Positions 60,329-64,000 of a stretch of 64,000 bases of DNA are shown here, piece after piece. This DNA is from JBGPHT01 sp041484525. Its GTDB lineage: Bacteria; Acidobacteriota; Terriglobia; Bryobacterales; Bryobacteraceae. The stretch lies in NCBI GenBank assembly GCA_041484525.1, contig JBGPHT010000004.1, positions 1 to 64,000 of the forward strand. The letters are read 5' to 3'. Position 1 is the stretch's first letter, and every line of letters starts with the position of its first letter. The notes under the pieces were generated by a model. That model saw nothing but the letters and a program-made list of their open reading frames with translations. It did not search any database and was not told the origin of the DNA. The position numbers were made by a program, and so were the translations under genes.

Positions 60329-60685
60329 ATGGCAAGACTTGAGAAGAGGCGCACGATAGGACTTATGGAATTGTATAACGCGGTGGGTAAAGCCGTACTT
60401 GCGGGGGAAAAAGAGATTGTTATCGATGGGGATCTGGATCTTACCGGAGCGGGAAGTCGCCTCATGAGGCTTCCGGATAATCTGACTGTTCACGGGGATA
60501 TGAACGTTTCGTACACCAATCTTGACCATCTGCCTGAGGGCCTCAAAGTCGACGGCGATATCTATGTACAGGAAAGCGGCGTGCTGCGCGCATCACGTGA
60601 TCTTCACATCGGCGGCAGAATCGGCGGGACGCTGATAGGGCTTGAAAGAAACTGGCATAACCTTCAACATTTCTGGCCAGCTTAA
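60329..60685 (+). CDS. small leucine-rich/beta-solenoid-like protein
   Basis: The 118-aa product has a helical start (MARLEKRRTIGLMELYNAVG) and a repeat-like part: VIDGDLDLTGAGSRLMRLPD, LTVHGDMNVSYTNLDHLPEG and LKVDGDIYVQESGVLRA. This pattern (LP-x-x-L-x-V-x-G-D) resembles short leucine-rich solenoids found in phages and mobile elements. AGGAGG precedes the ATG. Function unknown. Confidence 0.6.
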   Translation: MARLEKRRTIGLMELYNAVGKAVLAGEKEIVIDGDLDLTGAGSRLMRLPDNLTVHGDMNVSYTNLDHLPEGLKVDGDIYVQESGVLRASRDLHIGGRIGGTLIGLERNWHNLQHFWPA

Positions 60686-60767
60686 ACCGTTAACCGCCCA
60701 AGAGCCGATGGGAGGCCTTTCGGCCGACCGGGGGAGATCTCAACAAGTGAGAAGGAGGAGATAGAGC

Positions 60768-60818
60768 ATGTTAGGTAATGTTAGGTATTACTCGTCTACG
60801 AGAACTTTTTGCGCGTAG
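60768..60818 (+). CDS. possible 16-aa peptide with strong ribosome-binding site
   Basis: A purine-rich AAGGAGGAG lies about 8 nt before ATG, and the frame MLGNVRYYSSTRTFCA ends at TAG. It could be a leader peptide or a chance frame. No regulated gene follows directly, as RNA copy F begins 150 bp downstream. Confidence 0.2.
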   Translation: MLGNVRYYSSTRTFCA

Positions 60819-60968
60819 GGCAATCGTCAAATACCTGTCCGAGGGTGGTGCGCGGTAGCTGAAAGTGGACCGTGCAACTTATAACGGTGCAAACGGCAGC
60901 TGTGAGGCATCCTTTTCCGGCATAAGCAAGTACGAATAGCCGGCGCCGGAGATGAGACACTCCCCTTT

Positions 60969-61082
60969 GCGTGAGGGATCGTCACCGGATGGCCGAGACG
61001 CCTGTCTCGGGGCGCAAAGCGCCTAGAGCCCGGCCGCCGGCCCCGGCGGCACGCCGAAACACTGGAAGAATCCCGGGCACGC
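60969..61082 (+). ncRNA. structured RNA family, copy F
   Basis: The closing stem is GCGTG (60969-60973) with CACGC (61078-61082), a full compensatory change from GCGCC/GGCGC of copies A and C. The core AGGGATCGTCACCG and ATGGCCGAGAC are kept. The first hairpin is CCGAGAC/GTCTCGG, followed by GGCGC-AAA-GCGCC, TAGAGCCCG, and GCCGCCGG/CCGGCGGC. Changes on both sides of stems make RNA structure the likely conserved property. Confidence 0.75.
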
Positions 61083-61259
61083 CTGAAAGCCCCTTCCACT
61101 ACACCCCATTAACCAATTTTTCAACCTTGGGGCATAGGCTGGACTTAGATACAACCACAGGACGCATACCCAGAAACCTTAAACGCGGGGTTGTAGCGAT
61201 AACGCCGGGAGAAGGCGATGCAGGCATTTCGCGGGAGCAGAGCCGGGCGTGTGTCGATA

Positions 61260-64000
61260 ATGGCGCATTTCAACCAGCTTGCCCTGTTCACGGACGATCC
61301 CGTAGAATCGGCGCAGGTAACAGCAGCGGAGGTAGCCCGTGACGGAAACGACGGAACGAACGGCGCTCGGCGAAGCGATCCTCAAACACTGGCGGGACAA
61401 CTGCCAGCAGATGGTGCGGGACCTGGAGCTGAAGGGCCGGCTGGATCAGGCGGTGTTCGCGGCGCAGGAGACGACGGGCGACCTGCTGTACGAACTGGTG
61501 TCGGTGAAGAAAATGAACTACCCGGCGGCGTGGGAACTGGCGACGCAGGAGTGGGCACTGCCGCAGGGCCGGAACCAGGGGGAGAACACGAGCGGGGACC
61601 TCCCGCCGGCAGCGAGCCTGACCGGGACGACAAGCTCCGGGAACTCGACCCAAGAGAATTCCAGGACAGCGACCTCGCACCGCAGGCGCCCGCGCCTCCG
61701 CCGCGCGACTTCCGGATAAACGAAGCCCATCGGATCGGGCAGGGCGGGCTGAAGGAAAAGGCGAGAGACAACATCGCCGCGATCCGCACCCTCAGGCAGG
61801 TCGAGGACGAAAGTCGCGCGGCGCGCGAACCCGAGAAGGCCGTGCTCGCCCGCTACAGCGGCTGGGGTGCGCTATCCAACGTCTTCCATCCTTATCCCCG
61901 CAGCGACTGGGAGGAGATCGCCCGCGACGTTAAAGAACACCTGACCCCCGAGGAATACGACTCGGCGCGCGCCTCGACGCCGAATGCGCATTTCACATCA
62001 CCGCTGGTTATCGGGGCGCTTTGGCAGGCGATGGAGCGCTTCGGGCTTGCACCCGGCGCACAGATCCTTGAGCCTTCGATGGGTGTCGGGCATTTCTTCG
62101 GCCTGATGCCGGACTCCCTGCTGCCCGGCTGCCGGCGCACCGGCGTCGAGCTGGACGCCGTCACGGCGCGGATCGCAAAACAGCTCTACCCGGACGCGAC
62201 GATCTTCGCCAAGGGGCTTGAAGAGACGCACCTGCCGGATAATTTCTTCGACGCGGTGATCGGGAACATTCCCTTCGGCAACTATCCCGTGCACGATCCC
62301 GCCTATAAGAACTCCCCGGTGACGCGGACGATCCACGATTATTTCCTGGCGAAGTCGCTCGACAAGCTGCGACTCGGGGGCGTGATGGCGCTGATCACCA
62401 GCCGCTACACGATGGACAAGCAGGATTCGACGATGCGCCGGTATCTCTCCGACCGTGCCGACCTCGTCGGCGCGATCCGGCTGCCCAACACCGCGTTCAA
62501 GGCCAACGCGGGCACGGAAGTCACGACCGATATTCTGTTTTTACAGAAAAGAGCACCAGGCACCACCGGAACTCGGGGCTCGTGGCGGGACCTGGCTGCT
62601 ATTGATACCCCGGACGGCCCCACCTCCGTCAATGAGTACTTCGCCCGTCATCCACAGATGATGCTCGGCACCATGCGGCTGGAGGGCACGATGTACCGGG
62701 ACCGCGAGCCGACGCTCACGGGCGACCTGACGTCGGAGCGCCTGCAACAGGCCGTCTCATCACTGCCGGAAAAGATCTGCGCCCCGCGCACGCTACCTAA
62801 CCGCGCCCGTCCTCCCCCCGAACACAGCAGTCTTGCTGACATCGACAGCGCGGATGTGAAGGACGGCGCTTACGCCATCCGCGACGGGCTGCTGGCGATC
62901 CGAAGGGGCGCTGTATTCGAGACCGCTAAAGTGCCGGGTTCCACCGCGTGGCGCATCCGCGGCATGCTGGCGGTGCGGGACGCCATCCGCGTCGTCTTCC
63001 GTACGCAGCTCGACGATGCGCCCGAGCAACGCATCACCGAAGCACGCAAACTCCTCAACGACATCTACGATTCCTTTGTCAGCCGGTACGGGGCGTTGTC
63101 GTCGCGCGAGAACATCAAGGCCTTTGCCGGCGATCCCGACCAGCCTCTCTTACTCTCACTCGAAAACTTCGATCCCGAGACGAAGCGTGCTAGCAAGGCC
63201 GCCATCTTCGAGCGGCGGACGCTGGAGCGCTATAAGCCCGTCGCCCATGTCGAGACGGCGGCGGAAGCGCTCGCCGTTTCGCTGAACGAGACCGGCGAGA
63301 TTCACTGGCCGCGCATGGAGCAGGTGACGGGCCGTCCCGCGCGTAGTTTGCAGCGCGAGCTGGGCAGCCTTGCTTACGGCAACCCGGAGGGCGGCCAGTG
63401 GGAAACCGCCGACCGTTACCTGAGCGGCGACGTGCGCCGCAAGCTGGCGGTGGCCACGGCGGCGGCGGGGCTCGATCCTTCTTACGAACGGAATCTCGAC
63501 GCTCTTAAAGCCGTCCAGCCTGCCGACCTGGAGCCGGGCGACATCGAGGCCCGCCTCGGGTCCTCGTGGATTCCGTCAAGCGATATCAGGGAATTCGTGG
63601 CGGCGCTGCTCGACACAACGTCCACCAACATCCGCGTCGGTCACGCCGCGCCCATCGCGACCTGGACGGTCGAGATCGATGGCGGCGAGAAATACAACGT
63701 CGCCAACACGACGACGCACGGCACGGCGCGCTTCCGTGCCTCCGAGCTGGTCGAACAGGCCCTCAACGGCCGCGTGCCGACAGCCTATGACGAGAGCGAA
63801 AACGGAACGCGGGTCATCAACCAGCAGGAGACGGTGGCCGCCCGCGAAAAACAACAACAACTCAAGGATCGCTTCCGGGAGTGGGTTTGGGAAGACGGCC
63901 CCCGCGCCACGCGGCTGGCCCGCGAATACAACGACCGCTTCAACAATCTGCGCCTGCGCAGCTTCGACGGCTCACACCTGCTGCTGCCGGGGATGAACCG
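61260..64000 (+). CDS. large adenine-specific DNA methylase, N-terminal part (runs off right edge)
   Basis: A frame open from at least 61218 to the window end encodes an N6-adenine methylase of the very large ICE/plasmid type, often with a helicase part further on. Motif I is ILEPSMGVGHFFGLM (about 62,067-62,110) and motif IV is AVIGNIPFGNYPVHDP (about 62,254-62,300). KLRLGGVMALITSRYTMDKQ and GALSNVFHP support it. Visible length is 913 residues with no stop. The start is uncertain: ATGs at 61218 and 61260 (MAHFNQLALFTDDPV) are possible. Residues 30-100 are Gly/Ala/Pro-rich and overlap another gene. It would modify transferred DNA or counter restriction. Confidence 0.85.
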   Translation, partial: MAHFNQLALFTDDPVESAQVTAAEVARDGNDGTNGARRSDPQTLAGQLPADGAGPGAEGPAGSGGVRGAGDDGRPAVRTGVGEENELPGGVGTGDAGVGTAAGPEPGGEHERGPPAGSEPDRDDKLRELDPREFQDSDLAPQAPAPPPRDFRINEAHRIGQGGLKEKARDNIAAIRTLRQVEDESRAAREPEKAVLARYSGWGALSNVFHPYPRSDWEEIARDVKEHLTPEEYDSARASTPNAHFTSPLVIGALWQAMERFGLAPGAQILEPSMGVGHFFGLMPDSLLPGCRRTGVELDAVTARIAKQLYPDATIFAKGLEETHLPDNFFDAVIGNIPFGNYPVHDPAYKNSPVTRTIHDYFLAKSLDKLRLGGVMALITSRYTMDKQDSTMRRYLSDRADLVGAIRLPNTAFKANAGTEVTTDILFLQKRAPGTTGTRGSWRDLAAIDTPDGPTSVNEYFARHPQMMLGTMRLEGTMYRDREPTLTGDLTSERLQQAVSSLPEKICAPRTLPNRARPPPEHSSLADIDSADVKDGAYAIRDGLLAIRRGAVFETAKVPGSTAWRIRGMLAVRDAIRVVFRTQLDDAPEQRITEARKLLNDIYDSFVSRYGALSSRENIKAFAGDPDQPLLLSLENFDPETKRASKAAIFERRTLERYKPVAHVETAAEALAVSLNETGEIHWPRMEQVTGRPARSLQRELGSLAYGNPEGGQWETADRYLSGDVRRKLAVATAAAGLDPSYERNLDALKAVQPADLEPGDIEARLGSSWIPSSDIREFVAALLDTTSTNIRVGHAAPIATWTVEIDGGEKYNVANTTTHGTARFRASELVEQALNGRVPTAYDESENGTRVINQQETVAAREKQQQLKDRFREWVWEDGPRATRLAREYNDRFNNLRLRSFDGSHLLLPGMN
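61339..61719 (+). CDS. small conserved mobile-element protein overlapping the methylase gene
   Basis: The 126-aa product starts at GTG with GGAGG 6 nt upstream. It has a well-formed helical core: LGEAILKHWRDNCQQMVRDL, ELKGRLDQAVFAAQETTGDL and LYELVSVKKMNYPAAWELAT. I associate this pattern with TnpV-like small proteins next to large methylases. The last 45 residues are Ser/Thr/Arg-rich. It lies entirely within the other-frame N-terminus of the methylase gene. Confidence 0.65.
   Translation: MTETTERTALGEAILKHWRDNCQQMVRDLELKGRLDQAVFAAQETTGDLLYELVSVKKMNYPAAWELATQEWALPQGRNQGENTSGDLPPAASLTGTTSSGNSTQENSRTATSHRRRPRLRRATSG

Larger units (their letters stand above)
20895..64000. mobile_element. integrated mobile element in tRNA-Glu (right end outside window)
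   Basis: The stretch after the tRNA carries a tyrosine integrase, an Xis-like protein, ParA and RHH partition genes, MobC, a coupling protein, a relaxase, a ParB-family protein, ArdC and a large methylase. Gene content changes abruptly at the tRNA, from acidobacterial core genes to accessory genes with alphaproteobacterial features (FlbT, RHH_4, double cold-shock protein). No second copy of the tRNA 3' end was seen, so the far end lies beyond 64,000. No VirB genes are visible, so it is either an integrative mobilizable element or an ICE whose transfer genes lie further right. Confidence 0.85.

Noticed and set aside
34365..61082. CRISPR array or integron attC array as explanation of the repeated copies
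   Set aside because: Copies are ~96-118 nt, kilobases apart, with variable internal stems and no regular spacers, cas genes or integron integrase.
20895..64000. Complete conjugative ICE with its own VirB-type channel
   Set aside because: Only coupling protein, MobC and relaxase are visible; no VirB4, VirB6 or VirB9-like gene was found, so the transfer channel cannot be claimed from this window.

Overview
The window joins two different genomes. Positions 1-20,819 look like the chromosome of an acidobacterium of the Solibacter/Bryobacter type. The reasons are an adenosylcobalamin-dependent ribonucleotide reductase, an orphan MacB/FtsX-like permease of the acidobacterial duplicated (ADOP) kind, a secreted YVTN beta-propeller, a TPR protein of a style common in that group, and uniformly GC-rich, tightly overlapping genes. 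The order is: IS630-like transposase fragment and a small membrane protein; nrdJ with a candidate NrdR operator; a degenerate receiver protein; the ADOP permease; a sugar transferase; a response regulator/sensor kinase pair reading straight into a TolC/membrane-fusion/RND efflux operon and the YVTN protein; then a leftward operon of TPR protein, MFS transporter and glycosyltransferase.

A tRNA-Glu(CTC) at 20,820 marks the junction. From its 3' end to the right edge (over 43 kb, far end not seen) lies an integrated mobile element with mostly alphaproteobacterial-looking genes. Next to the tRNA come an AbiE toxin-antitoxin pair with a repeat operator, a tyrosine integrase and an Xis-like protein. 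A ParA/RHH partition pair with centromere-like repeats follows, then MobC, an array of small hairpins, and a large VirD4/TraG coupling protein fused to a CbbX/EccA-type AAA+ ATPase. A relaxase lies at 38-39.8 kb and a ParB-family protein at 57.7-59.5 kb. No mating-pair (VirB) genes are in view.

Cargo between these modules includes an HNH-like protein, a Sel1-repeat protein, flagellin with the flagellin regulator FlbT, a winged-helix protein, small DNA-binding proteins, two cold-shock-like proteins, a PAS/PAS/HisKA/REC/HPt hybrid kinase flanked by two response regulators, ArdC antirestriction, an adenine methyltransferase, two PD-(D/E)XK-like proteins (one DUF4365), and the first 2.7 kb of a large adenine methylase at the right edge.

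The most unusual signals are: (1) six dispersed, same-strand copies (A-F) of a ~96-118 nt structured RNA with a shared core and compensatory changes, possibly HEARO/omega-RNA-like but without an IscB gene in view; (2) the coupling protein-AAA+ fusion; (3) an array of about ten hairpins, most framed by GTCC and GGTC, between mobC and the coupling protein; (4) a 59-aa protein family in two intact copies plus a fragment overrun by the HNH gene; (5) flagellin plus flbT and a signalling cluster carried on a mobile element. Because donor and host appear to be different phyla, an assembly chimera must be excluded, although a tRNA junction with an adjacent integrase argues for real integration.
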